From assembly GCF_009765445.1 (NCBI RefSeq), contig NZ_WHOY01000031.1:5108359-5172358 (forward strand): 64,000 nucleotides of DNA, written 5' to 3'. Both the position numbers and the translations under genes were made by a program. This stretch comes from Pantoea sp. BAV 3049 (GTDB lineage: Bacteria; Pseudomonadota; Gammaproteobacteria; Enterobacterales; Enterobacteriaceae). The notes below the pieces were generated by a model. It searched no databases. It had not been told where the DNA came from and saw only the letters and a program-made list of their open reading frames with translations. This document shows, piece after piece, positions 9,361-20,077 of the stretch (its first letter is position 1; each line of letters begins with the position of its first letter).

Positions 9361-10668
9361 TCACAGGAAAAGATGCCCGAACAGGAAACCAAAGGCTACC
9401 GAGAAGACGATCGCCAGCGTGCCCGGTATGATAAAGGAGTGGTTAAAAACGAATTTGCCAATGCGGGTGGAGCCGGTATCGTCCATCTCCACCGCAGCCA
9501 GCAGGGTCGGGTAGGTCGGCAGAACAAACAGGGCCGACACGGCGGCAAAAGAGGCCACGGCGGTCACCGGCGAAACGCCCAACAGCAGCGCAGCAGGCAT
9601 CAGCGCCTTGGTGGTGGCCGCCTGGGAGTAGAGCAGCGTTGAGGCAAAGAACAAAATTACCGCCAGCATCCAGGGATAGTCGCTGAGCAGCTCACCGGCG
9701 ACCTGCTGAATTTCACCGATATGGGCCTTCACAAAGGTATCACCCAGCCAGGCCACGCCCATCACGCAGATACAGGCGCTCATGCCTGATTTAAAGGTGC
9801 TGGCCGAAAGGATCTTTGCCGTATCCACTTTGCAGGTCAGGCAGATCAGGGCCGCGACCGTCAGCATAAACACCACGATCGCTTCATTGCGCGGTAGAAC
9901 AGGATTAACGATCAGCCCAACGGTCTCACTGATTGCGGTGGCATACAGTACCACTGCAACAATACCAAGCAGGAACAACAGCACCGAGCGTTTTGCGCCA
10001 GGCTTGACCTTGAAAACGGTCTCGCCACGCAGCACGGTTTCACCTTTTGCGAGCCGCTCCTGATAAATCCGATCGTCCTTCAGCTCTTTACCGAGGAAAT
10101 TGGTTACCAGCGCCGCCAGGAAAATGGCGACCATTGTTGAGGGAAGAGCCACCGCCAGCAGGCCCAGATAGCTGATGCCTTTCGGTTCAAGAATGCCGGA
10201 CAGGAACACCACGGCGGCCGAAATAGGTGAAGCGGTGATGGCAATCTGTGAAGCGACAACGGCAATGGAGAGTGGACGGGAAGGGCGGACACCCTGCTCT
10301 TTAGCCACTTCCGCAATCACCGGCAGCGTGGAGAAGGCCGTATGGCCCGTTCCCGCCAGCAGCGTCATCGCGTAGGTCACCAGCGGCGCCAGGAAAGTAA
10401 TATAGCGTGGATGCCTGCGCAGCAGGCGCTCGGCCAGGCTCACCAGATAATCCATGCCGCCCGCAACCTGCATCGCCGCGATGGCGGCAATCACCCCCAT
10501 GATGATCTCAATCACATCAAAGGGGATGGCTCCGGGTTTGATCTGGAAGACCAGCGTGAGGATCAGCATGCCGACACCGCCGGCAAAGCCAATGCCAATC
10601 CCGCCCAGACGGGCCCCCAGATAGATCGCTGCCAGCACGACAATCAACTCCGGCACAATCATATTCAC
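9361..10668 (-). CDS. dcuA: Anaerobic C4-dicarboxylate transporter DcuA
   Basis: 435 residues with about ten membrane segments and strong similarity to DcuA, including LGARLGGIGIGFAGG, ITASPISAAVV, CKVDTAKIL and DDTGSTRIGKFVFNHSF. It exchanges or takes up aspartate, fumarate and succinate at the inner membrane. The start at 10668 has GGGAG about 6 bases upstream. It lies downstream of aspA beyond a terminator, which pairs dicarboxylate transport with the fumarate-generating enzyme. Confidence 0.95.
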   Translation of the reverse strand: MNMIVPELIVVLAAIYLGARLGGIGIGFAGGVGMLILTLVFQIKPGAIPFDVIEIIMGVIAAIAAMQVAGGMDYLVSLAERLLRRHPRYITFLAPLVTYAMTLLAGTGHTAFSTLPVIAEVAKEQGVRPSRPLSIAVVASQIAITASPISAAVVFLSGILEPKGISYLGLLAVALPSTMVAIFLAALVTNFLGKELKDDRIYQERLAKGETVLRGETVFKVKPGAKRSVLLFLLGIVAVVLYATAISETVGLIVNPVLPRNEAIVVFMLTVAALICLTCKVDTAKILSASTFKSGMSACICVMGVAWLGDTFVKAHIGEIQQVAGELLSDYPWMLAVILFFASTLLYSQAATTKALMPAALLLGVSPVTAVASFAAVSALFVLPTYPTLLAAVEMDDTGSTRIGKFVFNHSFIIPGTLAIVFSVAFGFLFGHLFL

Positions 10669-10722
10669 TCTCCCTGCACTTAGTTGCTAATCAACCGTTA
10701 ATAATATGTAGGATTCAGCATC

Positions 10723-10758
10723 AAAAAAGGCACGTCGTTCAGAGAACGTCCGTGCCTT
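10723..10758 (-). terminator. Rho-independent terminator after aspA
   Basis: On the minus strand AAGGCACGGACGTTC and GAACGACGTGCCTT pair with a single bulge and are followed by TTTT. It lies between aspA and dcuA and would limit read-through into dcuA. Confidence 0.8.
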
Positions 10759-10779
10759 GTTTTGGCTCAACCAACTGCG

Positions 10780-12213
10780 TCAGTCATTTTCATCTGTGTA
10801 GCGTTTGGCTTTGTAAGCCGGGAACATCAGGTTCTGGGTGGAGAAAATGTCATCCAGTTCCGTTTCGGTCAGCAGACCGCGTTCCAGCACCACTTCACGG
10901 ACGCTCTTGCCCGTTTCGGCACAAATCTTCCCGACGATATCGCCATTGTGGTGGCCGATATACGGGTTCAGGTAAGTCACAATTCCAATAGAATTAAACA
11001 CGTAGGCTTCACACACCGCTTTGTTAGCCGTGATGCCATTCACGCATTTCTCCAGCAGGTTTGAGCAGGCGTTGGTGAGGATATGCACCGATTCAAACAT
11101 CGCCTGACCAATTACCGGTTCCATCACGTTCAGCTGCAGCTGACCGGCTTCAGAAGCCATGGTCACCGTAACGTCATTGCCTATCACTTTGAAGCACACC
11201 TGATTGACCACTTCCGGCACCACCGGGTTAACCTTGGCTGGCATGATGGAAGAACCCGCTTGCAGCTCCGGCAGGTTGATCTCGTTCAGGCCCGCGCGCG
11301 GCCCGGAAGAGAGCAGGCGAAGGTCGTTACAGATCTTTGACAGCTTCACGGCCAGACGCTTCAGCGCGCTGTGAACCATCACATAAGCGCCACAGTCTGA
11401 GGTTGCTTCAATCAGGTCTTCTGCCGGAACGCATGGCAGGTTACTGACTTCGGCCAGCTTCTTAACCGCCAGCTGCTGGTAGCCATCAGGCGTGTTGAGA
11501 CGAGTACCGATAGCCGTGGCGCCCAGGTTCACTTCCAGCAGCAGTTCGCTGGTGCGCAGAATGTTTTTAATTTCCTCATTCAGCAGCACGTTAAATGCGT
11601 GGAACTCCTGGCCCAGCGTCATCGGCACGGCATCCTGCAGCTGGGTGCGGCCCATTTTCAGAATGGTGTTGAACTCAACGGCTTTGCGCTGGAAGCCCTC
11701 GCTCAGCTGCCCGATGGCATCCAGCAGTTTCAGAATGGAGGAGTAAACCGCAATGCGAAACCCGGTCGGGTAAGCGTCGTTGGTAGACTGGCATTTATTG
11801 ATGTGATCGTTCGGATTAAGGAACTGATATTCCCCTTTCTGATGGCCCATCAGTTCCAGGCCAATGTTTGCCAGCACTTCATTCGTGTTCATGTTAACTG
11901 AGGTACCCGCACCGCCCTGGTAAACGTCCACCGGGAACTGATCCATGCACTTACCGTTGTTCAGCACTTCATCACAGGCCTGAATAATGGTGTTCGCAAT
12001 GTTGCGTGGAATGGTCTGCAGCTCTTTATTGGCCATCGCCGCCGCTTTTTTGACCATCACCATGCCGCGCACGAATTCAGGGATATCGCTGATTTTGCTG
12101 TTGCTGATGTAGAAGTTTTCAATCGCACGCAGAGTATGAACACCGTAGTAAGCATCCGCCGGAACTTCACGCATCCCTAACAGGTCTTCTTCGATACGAA
12201 TGTTATTAGCCAT
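10780..12213 (-). CDS. aspA: Aspartate ammonia-lyase
   Basis: 477 residues, nearly identical in length and sequence to E. coli AspA. It shows the fumarase/aspartase signature [11 protein letters not shown] (about residues 318-328), whose serine is the catalytic base. It deaminates L-aspartate to fumarate and ammonia, feeding fumarate respiration by the frdABCD products encoded in this window. It probably forms a transcript ending at the terminator at 10723-10758, with partial read-through to dcuA. Confidence 0.97.
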   Translation of the reverse strand: MANNIRIEEDLLGMREVPADAYYGVHTLRAIENFYISNSKISDIPEFVRGMVMVKKAAAMANKELQTIPRNIANTIIQACDEVLNNGKCMDQFPVDVYQGGAGTSVNMNTNEVLANIGLELMGHQKGEYQFLNPNDHINKCQSTNDAYPTGFRIAVYSSILKLLDAIGQLSEGFQRKAVEFNTILKMGRTQLQDAVPMTLGQEFHAFNVLLNEEIKNILRTSELLLEVNLGATAIGTRLNTPDGYQQLAVKKLAEVSNLPCVPAEDLIEATSDCGAYVMVHSALKRLAVKLSKICNDLRLLSSGPRAGLNEINLPELQAGSSIMPAKVNPVVPEVVNQVCFKVIGNDVTVTMASEAGQLQLNVMEPVIGQAMFESVHILTNACSNLLEKCVNGITANKAVCEAYVFNSIGIVTYLNPYIGHHNGDIVGKICAETGKSVREVVLERGLLTETELDDIFSTQNLMFPAYKAKRYTDEND

Positions 12214-12573
12214 GAGAAACCTTCTTGTTAATACCCTTCCTCTTTTCAGGTGTTATCGGGTATATGGGTTATCACAAAGTGATCTTTGGCCGTGAGCCGT
12301 CAGGGCCGACATTTTATCCGTTTGCCGCGGGCGGAGCACGATCATATTCTGTTAGTGGCAAAAAGCCTGAATGCAGATCACTTAAATTGCGTTCTTTTTC
12401 AATCGTGTCCGGCACAGTGTGATCATAGTCGCACTTTGCTTTCCAGTATGAATTTACCCGGGCGCGGTTGAAAAGCCGTGGTTAAGTGCCCATTTTAACG
12501 GGAGACGATCGTAACGATCCCTTTTTTGCCGTCACGCAGTACGCGGGATGGCCCTGACCGACAGGAGATTGCG
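12214..12573. promoter_or_regulatory. Divergent aspA/fxsA control region with probable CRP site at 12418-12433
   Basis: The region has no gene. At 12418-12433 TGTGA-TCATAG-TCGCA matches the CRP consensus (TGTGA, six bases, TCACA) in nine of ten positions. In E. coli aspA is activated by CRP under oxygen-limited conditions, so this is a plausible equivalent, though it lies about 210 bases from the start codon. No clear promoter hexamers were assigned. Confidence 0.4.
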
Positions 12574-13035
12574 GTGCGCTGGTTACCGTTTTTAGTACTA
12601 TTTATTCTGGCGTGGATTGAGATCACCATTTTCATCCACGTCGCACATGTATTGGGTGTGTTGCTGACGCTGCTGCTGGTGGTGTTCAGTTCATGTATTG
12701 GTATCTCGCTGGTGAAAAACCAGGGGATGAAGAACTTCATGCTGATGCAGCAGAAGCTGGCGGCGGGTGAAAGCCCTGCGGCTGAGATGATCAAAAGCGT
12801 TTCGCTGATTCTGGCTGGCTTTTTACTGCTGCTGCCGGGGTTCTTCACCGACTTCGTGGGGCTGCTGTTGTTGTTGCCACCGGTGCAGAAACACCTGACG
12901 CTGAAACTGATGCCACATTTGCGCGTATGGCGTGGCCCTGGCGCAGGTCCGGACAGCGGTTTTACCGTGGACGGTGAGTATGAGCGTAAAGATGCAAAGC
13001 TGATTGAACATGATGACGGCCGGGAAGATCGGTAA
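12574..13035 (+). CDS. fxsA: FxsA family membrane protein
   Basis: 153 residues from a GTG start at 12574. The start was chosen because AGGAG lies 6 bases upstream and the product then begins VRWLPFLVLFIL, like E. coli FxsA; an upstream in-frame ATG at 12526 has no such support. There are membrane segments at about residues 3-20, 26-45 and 70-95 (LPGFFTDFVGLLLLLPP). E. coli FxsA is named for suppressing F-factor exclusion of phage T7 when overproduced; its normal role is unclear. It is followed by a terminator and then the groESL operon. Confidence 0.92.
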   Translation: MRWLPFLVLFILAWIEITIFIHVAHVLGVLLTLLLVVFSSCIGISLVKNQGMKNFMLMQQKLAAGESPAAEMIKSVSLILAGFLLLLPGFFTDFVGLLLLLPPVQKHLTLKLMPHLRVWRGPGAGPDSGFTVDGEYERKDAKLIEHDDGREDR

Positions 13036-13043
13036 GGCATAAG

Positions 13044-13066
13044 AAAGGCGGATTCCCGCCTTTTTG
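13044..13066 (+). terminator. Rho-independent terminator after fxsA
   Basis: AAAGGCGG and CCGCCTTT form an 8-bp stem around ATTC, and the stem runs into a T tract. It begins 9 bases after the fxsA stop. Confidence 0.85.
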
Positions 13067-13137
13067 CTTTTCAGGGGGGCCTTCTGCTCGATATTTGTGC
13101 GGTTGTGACGCAGAAGAAAAATTTTTATTTTTTTACC

Positions 13138-13166
13138 CTTGAAACGTTCTTTGCCCGGCCCTATCT
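13138..13166 (+). promoter_or_regulatory. Sigma-32 heat-shock promoter of groESL
   Basis: CTTGAAA (13138-13144) and CCCTATCT (13159-13166) are 14 bases apart, matching the sigma-32 pattern CTTGAAA / CCCCATNT at the same place as the E. coli groE promoter, about 80 bases before groES. Confidence 0.8.
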
Positions 13167-13244
13167 CTCTCGTCACGAGGCCGGTGCCAGTGAAGCCCGG
13201 CGTTCATCCCAAAACTGATTGGACTTCTCAAAGGAGAGTTATCA

Positions 13245-13538
13245 ATGAAAATTCGTCCATTGCACGACCGTGTTATCGTCAAGCGTAAAGAAGTGGAATC
13301 TAAATCAGCTGGTGGCATTGTTCTGACCGGCTCCGCAGCAGGCAAATCTACCCGTGGCGAAGTGCTGGCCGTGGGCAATGGTCGTATCCTGGAAAGCGGC
13401 GAAGTGAAACCACTGGACGTTAAAGTCGGTGACGTGGTCATTTTCAGCGAAGGCTACGGCGCGAAAACTGAGAAAATCGACAACCAGGAAGTGCTGATCA
13501 TTTCTGAAAGCGACATTCTGGCAATTGTTGAAGCGTAA
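13245..13538 (+). CDS. groES: Co-chaperonin GroES
   Basis: 97 residues starting [16 protein letters not shown], with the mobile loop [18 protein letters not shown] at about residues 16-33 that docks on GroEL. It forms the heptameric lid that closes the GroEL folding chamber in the cytoplasm. A strong ribosome binding site (AAAGGAGAG) precedes the ATG. It is first in the operon with groEL, 46 bases upstream of its start, under a sigma-32 promoter. Confidence 0.99.
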   Translation: MKIRPLHDRVIVKRKEVESKSAGGIVLTGSAAGKSTRGEVLAVGNGRILESGEVKPLDVKVGDVVIFSEGYGAKTEKIDNQEVLIISESDILAIVEA

Positions 13539-13572
13539 TTTACGCGTAACTCACTGAACGAAACGAATTTAA

Positions 13573-15231
<1,659 letters not shown>

Positions 15232-15252
15232 TCCCTCCCCCTTGTAAAAAAG

Positions 15253-15285
15253 AACCCTCTGTCTCTGACAGGGGGTTTTTCTTTT
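15253..15285 (+). terminator. Rho-independent terminator of groESL
   Basis: CCCTCTGTC and GACAGGGGG pair around TCT, followed by TTTTTCTTTTT, starting about 22 bases after the groEL stop. Confidence 0.85.
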
Positions 15286-15426
15286 TGGGGGGAAAATAGT
15301 ATAAGTAAGAGCGCAAGAACCAACCTGAACAACGATTTATCGCAAGTTAAGCAATGGATGCTTATGACAAGACCGGGATGTCCGGTACGATCAGGAATGA
15401 CTCTGATGATAATAATGGGGAATAAA

Positions 15427-15777
15427 ATGCGGATTAACGTCTTGCTGGGACTCTCTGTGGCAGCGCTGCTGCTGGCAGGCTGTAGCAGCTCTAAAACACT
15501 GAGTTCTGCGGGTGAGGGTGTCACCTTTACGGATAAACAGCCTGCAGCCAATTGCCAGCTGCTCGGCAACCTGACCGGTTCACAGAGCAACTGGCTGAGC
15601 GGTGCTGGCGGCGGTGAAAGCAGCTCTCTGCGCGGTGCGGCAAACGACCTGCGCAACAGGGCAGCAGAGATGGGCGGTAACGTGATTTATGGTGCAACCA
15701 GCCCAACCCAGAACATCTGGTCAAGCTTCGCACCGCTGGACAGCAAAATGACTGGCCAGGTTTACAAGTGTCCTTAA
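15427..15777 (+). CDS. yjeI: DUF4156 lipoprotein YjeI
   Basis: 116 residues from the ATG at 15427, which follows GGGGA by about 6 bases; earlier in-frame ATGs lack a site. It opens with a lipoprotein signal MRINVLLGLSVAALLLAGC, and Cys19 is the lipidation residue. The body has GAANDLRNRAAEMGGNVIYG and ends GQVYKCP, as in E. coli YjeI, whose function is unknown. It stands between groEL and epmB as in E. coli. Confidence 0.88.
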   Translation: MRINVLLGLSVAALLLAGCSSSKTLSSAGEGVTFTDKQPAANCQLLGNLTGSQSNWLSGAGGGESSSLRGAANDLRNRAAEMGGNVIYGATSPTQNIWSSFAPLDSKMTGQVYKCP

Positions 15778-15823
15778 GACCGCATTGTAGCCAGTGATGG
15801 CGCGGAATAACGGTGAATTAAGG

Positions 15824-15858
15824 CAGGGGCGGATCGCTGATCCGTCCCTGTTGTTTTA
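15824..15858 (+). terminator. Rho-independent terminator after yjeI
   Basis: CAGGGGCGGATC and GATCCGTCCCTG form a 12-bp stem with one G-U pair and a GCT loop, followed by TTGTTTTA. It lies in the 94-base convergent gap with epmB. Confidence 0.8.
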
Positions 15859-15871
15859 TCCTTCAGGGGGA

Positions 15872-16900
15872 TTAAACCTGGCGCAGCTGCAAATCCAGCG
15901 GCGTTTTGCTGGGTTCACCACCAATCTCTCTCGCCAGTTTCGGAACCATATAGCCGGAAACCTGAGTCAGCAGCTCACGCATAATCGCCCGCGCTTCCTC
16001 ATCTGAAACGTAGAAATGCGCCGCACCCTGTACTTTATCCAGCACGTGCAGATAATAGGGCAGTACGCCCGCATCAAACAGCGCATTACTTAACGCTGCC
16101 AGCGTTGCAGCATTGTCATTGATGCCCCGCAGCAGTACGCTCTGGTTAAGCAGCGTCACGCCTGCATGTTTTAATTGTTGCAGAGCATCCTGCAGCTGTT
16201 GGTCAATTTCCTGCGCGTGGTTGATGTGCGTCACCAGCAGGGTCTGCAGGCGCGATCCCGCCAGCCGTTTACACAGGGCAGAGGTGATCCTGCCAGGGAT
16301 CACGACTGGCAGGCGACTGTGGATCCGCAGGCGTTTAATGTGTGGGATCTGCTCCAGCTGAGCGATCAGCCAGTCCAGTTCATGGTCTTTTGCCATTAAA
16401 GGATCGCCGCCGGAGAAAATAATCTCATCCAGTTCTGGCTGCTGTCGGATATACTCCAGGGCCTGCTGCCAGTTGCGCTTGTTGCCCTGGTTGTCCGAGT
16501 AAGGAAAATGGCGGCGGAAACAGTAGCGGCAATTGACGGCGCAGCCGCCTTTGACCAGCAACAGCGCACGATTACGATATTTATGTAACAGACCCGGCAC
16601 CACGCTGGTCTGCTCATCGAGCGGATCGGTGCTGTAACCCGGAGCATCAACAAACTCCTGACTCTGGGTGATCACCTGCAGCAGGAGAGGATCTTGTGGA
16701 TCGCCTTTTTGCATTCTGGACGCAAAGGCCCGCGGGACGCGCAGGGCGAAAAGTCGACGTGCATCATTGCCCGCCGCCAGCTCCGGGTGCGAATCGAGGC
16801 CTAAAAGTTGCAGTAATTCATTTGGATCGGTGATTACATCTGCAAGTTGATGCAACCATTCTTCTCGCGAAGGGGTATTTAGGGTTACAATGTGTGCCAT
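15872..16900 (-). CDS. epmB: EF-P (R)-beta-lysine pathway: lysine 2,3-aminomutase EpmB
   Basis: 342 residues, the same length as E. coli EpmB (YjeK). The radical-SAM cluster motif is CAVNCRYC (CxxxCxxC), followed by FSGGDPLMAKDHELDW. It converts alpha-lysine to (R)-beta-lysine, which EpmA attaches to EF-P. It is divergent from efp with a 41-base gap, so both promoters share that region. The third gene of the pathway, epmA, is 5.2 kb away. Confidence 0.97.
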   Translation of the reverse strand: MAHIVTLNTPSREEWLHQLADVITDPNELLQLLGLDSHPELAAGNDARRLFALRVPRAFASRMQKGDPQDPLLLQVITQSQEFVDAPGYSTDPLDEQTSVVPGLLHKYRNRALLLVKGGCAVNCRYCFRRHFPYSDNQGNKRNWQQALEYIRQQPELDEIIFSGGDPLMAKDHELDWLIAQLEQIPHIKRLRIHSRLPVVIPGRITSALCKRLAGSRLQTLLVTHINHAQEIDQQLQDALQQLKHAGVTLLNQSVLLRGINDNAATLAALSNALFDAGVLPYYLHVLDKVQGAAHFYVSDEEARAIMRELLTQVSGYMVPKLAREIGGEPSKTPLDLQLRQV

Positions 16901-16941
16901 TTTTTTGGCTAAGTACCAGTATTAAATTGTAGAGGGCCTTT

Positions 16942-17508
16942 ATGGCGACTTATTCTAGCAACGATTTCCGTCCCGGTCTTAAAATCATGTTCGAAGGCGA
17001 ACCTTACGCTGTCGAATCAAGCGAGTTCGTTAAACCCGGTAAAGGCCAGGCATTTGCTCGCGTGAAAATGCGCCGTCTGCTGACCGGTACCCGCGTTGAG
17101 AAAACCTTCAAGTCTACCGACTCTGCAGAAGGCGCTGACGTGGTGGATACCAACCTGAACTACCTGTACAACGATGGTGAGTTCTACCACTTTATGCACC
17201 CGGAAACCTTCGAACAGCACCCTGTTGAAGAGAAAACCGTGGGTGACGCGGCCAAATGGCTGCTGGACAATGCAGAGTGCATCGTGACCCTGTGGAACGG
17301 CAAGCCGATCCAGGTGTTACCACCAAACTTCGTGGAGCTGGAGATCGTTGATACCGATCCAGGTCTGAAAGGGGATACTGCCGGTACCGGCGGTAAACCA
17401 GCTACCCTGTCTACCGGTGCCGTGGTGAAAGTGCCACTGTTCGTGCAGATTGGTGAAGTGATCAAAGTTGACACCCGTTCTGGTGAATACGTTTCTCGCG
17501 TAAAATAA
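16942..17508 (+). CDS. efp: Translation elongation factor P
   Basis: 188 residues. The KOW-like N-terminal domain carries PGKGQAF with Lys34, the residue beta-lysylated by EpmA. Two OB-type domains follow, with the C-terminal signature in [23 protein letters not shown] rescues ribosomes stalled at polyproline. Because efp, epmA and epmB are all present, the modified form is expected. Confidence 0.99.
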   Translation: MATYSSNDFRPGLKIMFEGEPYAVESSEFVKPGKGQAFARVKMRRLLTGTRVEKTFKSTDSAEGADVVDTNLNYLYNDGEFYHFMHPETFEQHPVEEKTVGDAAKWLLDNAECIVTLWNGKPIQVLPPNFVELEIVDTDPGLKGDTAGTGGKPATLSTGAVVKVPLFVQIGEVIKVDTRSGEYVSRVK

Positions 17509-17523
17509 GCCGGAACAGCGATC

Positions 17524-17550
17524 GGGCCTGATTTTCAGGCCCTTTTCTTT
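17524..17550 (+). terminator. Rho-independent terminator of efp
   Basis: GGGCCTG and CAGGCCC form a 7-bp stem around ATTTT, followed by TTTTCTTT, about 15 bases after the efp stop. Confidence 0.88.
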
Positions 17551-17570
17551 AATGATGTGAGCCTGACCAG

Positions 17571-17702
17571 ATGATGAACTGGATTAAACTGATTACAGCG
17601 GCATTGTTGATGACCTGCGCACTGAGCGCCTGCAACACCTTTCACGGATTTGGCGAGGACGTCCAGCACCTCGGTGGTGCAATCTCCCACGCAGCCAACT
17701 GA
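17571..17702 (+). CDS. ecnA: Entericidin A lipoprotein
   Basis: 43 residues. The lipoprotein signal ends in LSAC (Cys21), and the mature part contains GFGEDVQHLGGAIS, as in EcnA. In E. coli, EcnA is the small lipoprotein described as the antidote partner of EcnB. An adjacent ATG at 17574 is an equally possible start. It lies between efp and ecnB as in E. coli. Confidence 0.9.
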   Translation: MMNWIKLITAALLMTCALSACNTFHGFGEDVQHLGGAISHAAN

Positions 17703-17761
17703 CTCTAACTCTTAAATTTTCTTTTTGCTATGCGCATCCGGCGCATCCGGCAGAATTACGG

Positions 17762-17771
17762 CTATGCTTAA
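17762..17771 (+). promoter_or_regulatory. Sigma-S type -10 element of ecnB
   Basis: CTATGCTTAA closely resembles the extended sigma-S -10 consensus CTATACTTAA and lies about 38 bases before the ecnB start. E. coli ecnB is induced by sigma-S in stationary phase. Confidence 0.55.
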
Positions 17772-17808
17772 TACGCCGTACTCTACTTCTGGTAAAAAGG
17801 AAATTGTC

Positions 17809-17943
17809 ATGTTAAAGAAAAGTATTGTTGCAATCCTTTCTGTTCTGGTGCTTTCTTCGGTGCTCACAGCCTGTAATACCACGCGCGGCGTGGGTGAAGA
17901 TGTGTCAGCCGGCGGACAGGCTATTCAGAGAAGCGCTCAGTAA
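17809..17943 (+). CDS. ecnB: Entericidin B lipoprotein
   Basis: 44 residues from the ATG at 17809 (AAGGA 7-8 bases upstream); longer in-frame starts run through the promoter and are rejected. The signal [19 protein letters not shown] ends in TAC with the lipid-carrying cysteine at 22. The mature part [18 protein letters not shown] is typical. EcnB is the bacteriolytic partner of the entericidin pair, expressed in stationary phase. Confidence 0.92.
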   Translation: MLKKSIVAILSVLVLSSVLTACNTTRGVGEDVSAGGQAIQRSAQ

Positions 17944-17950
17944 TCTCAAT

Positions 17951-17982
17951 GCCGGTGCTGTCACAGCACCGGCTCTGTTTTA
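17951..17982 (+). terminator. Rho-independent terminator of ecnB
   Basis: GCCGGTGCTG and CAGCACCGGC form a 10-bp stem around TCA, followed by TCTGTTTTAT. It overlaps the last bases of the convergent blc gene. Confidence 0.82.
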
Positions 17983-18507
17983 TCCCTTCTGCTTCACCCA
18001 AATCAGTTTGTTCACATCAAAACCGGCCTGACGGGCTTTGCTGGTCAGCTCCTCTTTGACCTGTGGGGAGATCTGTGGCGATCTTGACAGTATCCACAGA
18101 TAGTTTCTGTTCGGCCCGCAGACCAGTGCGTTCTGGTAATCGTGATCGAGCGCGATCACGTTGTAGCCGCCATAAAAGGGGCCGAAGAAAGAGACCTTCA
18201 GTGAGGCCTGGCTGGGGGAACCGGTAAAATACGCTTTGCCGACGCTTTCCTGCCAGCTTTGTTTCTGTATGTTATAACCCCGGTTAACCACCTTAAGGCC
18301 GCCGTCGTCGCGCTTGCTGTAGGTGGCCGTTACCTGTTCCAGCCCGCGCTCAAAGCTGTGATCCAGCCGGGCGATCTCGTACCAGCTTCCCAGATAGAGA
18401 TCGGCATTAAATCCTGCAACAGGGGTCACGCCTTCCGGCGGGGTGGTGCTACAGGCCACGGAGAGCAGAGCACCAACACCTGCCGTCATGTTTTTCCACA
18501 GAGACAT
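17980..18507 (-). CDS. blc: Outer membrane lipoprotein Blc (lipocalin)
   Basis: 175 residues. The signal peptide has a lipobox ending LLSVAC; the lipocalin motif YLGSWYEIARLDHSFERG follows, and later FFGPFYGGYNVIALD and YLWILSRSP. Blc is an outer membrane lipocalin that binds lysophospholipids and is expressed under stress. In E. coli sugE precedes and ampC follows blc; here neither is present and frdD comes next. Confidence 0.95.
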   Translation of the reverse strand: MSLWKNMTAGVGALLSVACSTTPPEGVTPVAGFNADLYLGSWYEIARLDHSFERGLEQVTATYSKRDDGGLKVVNRGYNIQKQSWQESVGKAYFTGSPSQASLKVSFFGPFYGGYNVIALDHDYQNALVCGPNRNYLWILSRSPQISPQVKEELTSKARQAGFDVNKLIWVKQKG

Positions 18508-18580
18508 AAGCTATTCCTTTGCGTTTGAATAGCTTGAGTATAGGCGGTTTTAAGCAGGCGGCCGGGAAGCCGCCCGAATT

Positions 18581-18931
18581 TTACAGGGTAATGACGCCGA
18601 TGGCGGTGACCACGCTGAGGATGGCGGCAAAGCCGTAAAAAACCCATTTCCCGGCCGGGACGTGGATCTTTATATCATGCATGGTGTGATGCAGACGGTG
18701 CAGGGCGCACCAGACTGGCAGCACAATAGCGAGGAAAATCAGCCCGCGTCCGGGCCAGCTCTGAGCAAAACCAAGGATGCGCTCATAACTCAGCGCCTGT
18801 GGCCCGGCACCTGCAGGCAGCAGCACGCCGATCAGTAATACCAGCACCGGAGAGACAATGGCTGCCCACATGCCTCCGGCACCAAACAGGCCCCAGAACA
18901 GAGGCTCATCAGAACGGCTTAATGTTTTCAT
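18581..18931 (-). CDS. frdD: Fumarate reductase membrane subunit FrdD
   Basis: 116 residues from the ATG at 18931, which overlaps the frdC stop in an ATGA arrangement; a longer frame upstream lies inside frdC. It has three membrane helices and the conserved [16 protein letters not shown] and [17 protein letters not shown]. With FrdC it anchors the FrdAB dimer in the inner membrane and binds menaquinol. Last gene of frdABCD. Confidence 0.95.
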   Translation of the reverse strand: MKTLSRSDEPLFWGLFGAGGMWAAIVSPVLVLLIGVLLPAGAGPQALSYERILGFAQSWPGRGLIFLAIVLPVWCALHRLHHTMHDIKIHVPAGKWVFYGFAAILSVVTAIGVITL

Positions 18932-19332
18932 AGTTTCTCCGCAAGAAAGGCGGCGGCCAGCACCACGATACTGACCACAATCATCACTGCCCACAGTCCT
19001 CTGATCACCGGTGTGGGCGACATCTTTTTATCTCCGATAATAATCACCGAGGCTTTGGGAGCCAGCTCAAACCAGGTTTTGCTGTGCAACAGCGCGGCGG
19101 CCAGCGCTACCAGATTCAGCAGCAGTACGATGGGGTGCTGCAGAAAGCTGACAAACACCGCCCAGCTCTCAGGGCCGCGTTTGAGGGCAAACAAGCCGAA
19201 AATCAGTTCCACGCTGAACCACAGCGCCGGAACGGCGGTACCTTCACGCAGCATGTAGAAACGGTAGAAACCCGATTTCTGCCACCAGCTGGCGGTGACC
19301 GGGCGATGGTAAGCATTGCGTTTCGAGGTCAT
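18928..19332 (-). CDS. frdC: Fumarate reductase membrane subunit FrdC
   Basis: 134 residues from the ATG at 19332 ([11 protein letters not shown]), matching the family start; an in-frame start at 19365 would overlap frdB. Three membrane helices are present, with [19 protein letters not shown] and [15 protein letters not shown]. It forms the quinone-binding membrane anchor with FrdD. It lies 10 bases after frdB. Confidence 0.95.
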   Translation of the reverse strand: MTSKRNAYHRPVTASWWQKSGFYRFYMLREGTAVPALWFSVELIFGLFALKRGPESWAVFVSFLQHPIVLLLNLVALAAALLHSKTWFELAPKASVIIIGDKKMSPTPVIRGLWAVMIVVSIVVLAAAFLAEKL

Positions 19333-19342
19333 CTTGCACTCC

Positions 19343-20077
19343 TTATTGCGGCCTGAGGGTGGCAATCAGAAAGTCTTTCGAACTTTCCACTTTGCTCTGC
19401 TGAATTGCCGCTGCCGGGTCAACGTGCTTCGGACAGACTTCCGAGCAGTAACCAACAAACGTACAAGGCCAGACGCCGTTATCACCGTTCAGCTGCGGCA
19501 TACGCTGACGTTTGCCGTTATCGCGGCTGTCGAGATTGTAACGGTGCGCCAGGGTGATGGCGGCGGGACCGATAAACTCCGGATTCAGCCCGAACTGCGG
19601 GCAGGCGGCATAGCACAGTCCGCAGTTGATGCAGCCGGAGAACTGGTGATACTTCGCCATCTGTGCGGGGGTTTGTTTACCGGGGCCGCTCTGTGCATTC
19701 TGGCCGTTGCCGATGATGTAAGGTTTGATCGCCTCCAGGCTCTCGATAAAGCGGCTCATATCCACGATCAAATCGCGCTCGATGGGGAAGTTCGCCAGCG
19801 GCTCCACGCGCATCCCTTTCGGGTAATTGCGCAGGAAGGTCTTGCAGGCCAGCTTCGGTACATTGTCGACCATCATGCCGCAAGAGCCGCAAATCGCCAT
19901 CCGGCAGGACCAGCGATAAGAGAGGTCGTAAGCGAGGTTATCCTTGATGTAGCCCAACGCATCCAGTAGCGAGGTCTGCTCATCCCAGGGGACGTCAAAA
20001 AACTCGCTGCGCGGCACCTTGTCCGCTTCCGGGTTGTAGCGTTGGATCTCAATTTTGCAGCGCGGTAACTCAGTCAT
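19343..20077 (-). CDS. frdB: Fumarate reductase iron-sulfur subunit FrdB
   Basis: 244 residues, the family length, when started at 20077 ([15 protein letters not shown]); this ATG overlaps the frdA end by 8 bases. The 2Fe-2S ligands are in [12 protein letters not shown], and the 3Fe/4Fe cluster ligands in [11 protein letters not shown] and [11 protein letters not shown]. It carries electrons from menaquinol to the FrdA flavin. Confidence 0.97.
   Translation of the reverse strand: MTELPRCKIEIQRYNPEADKVPRSEFFDVPWDEQTSLLDALGYIKDNLAYDLSYRWSCRMAICGSCGMMVDNVPKLACKTFLRNYPKGMRVEPLANFPIERDLIVDMSRFIESLEAIKPYIIGNGQNAQSGPGKQTPAQMAKYHQFSGCINCGLCYAACPQFGLNPEFIGPAAITLAHRYNLDSRDNGKRQRMPQLNGDNGVWPCTFVGYCSEVCPKHVDPAAAIQQSKVESSKDFLIATLRPQ

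Noticed and set aside
12500..12530. Hairpin with T run before fxsA as an attenuator
   Set aside because: GATCG-TAA-CGATC has only a short stem with unpaired bases before the flanking G and C run; no leader peptide was found.
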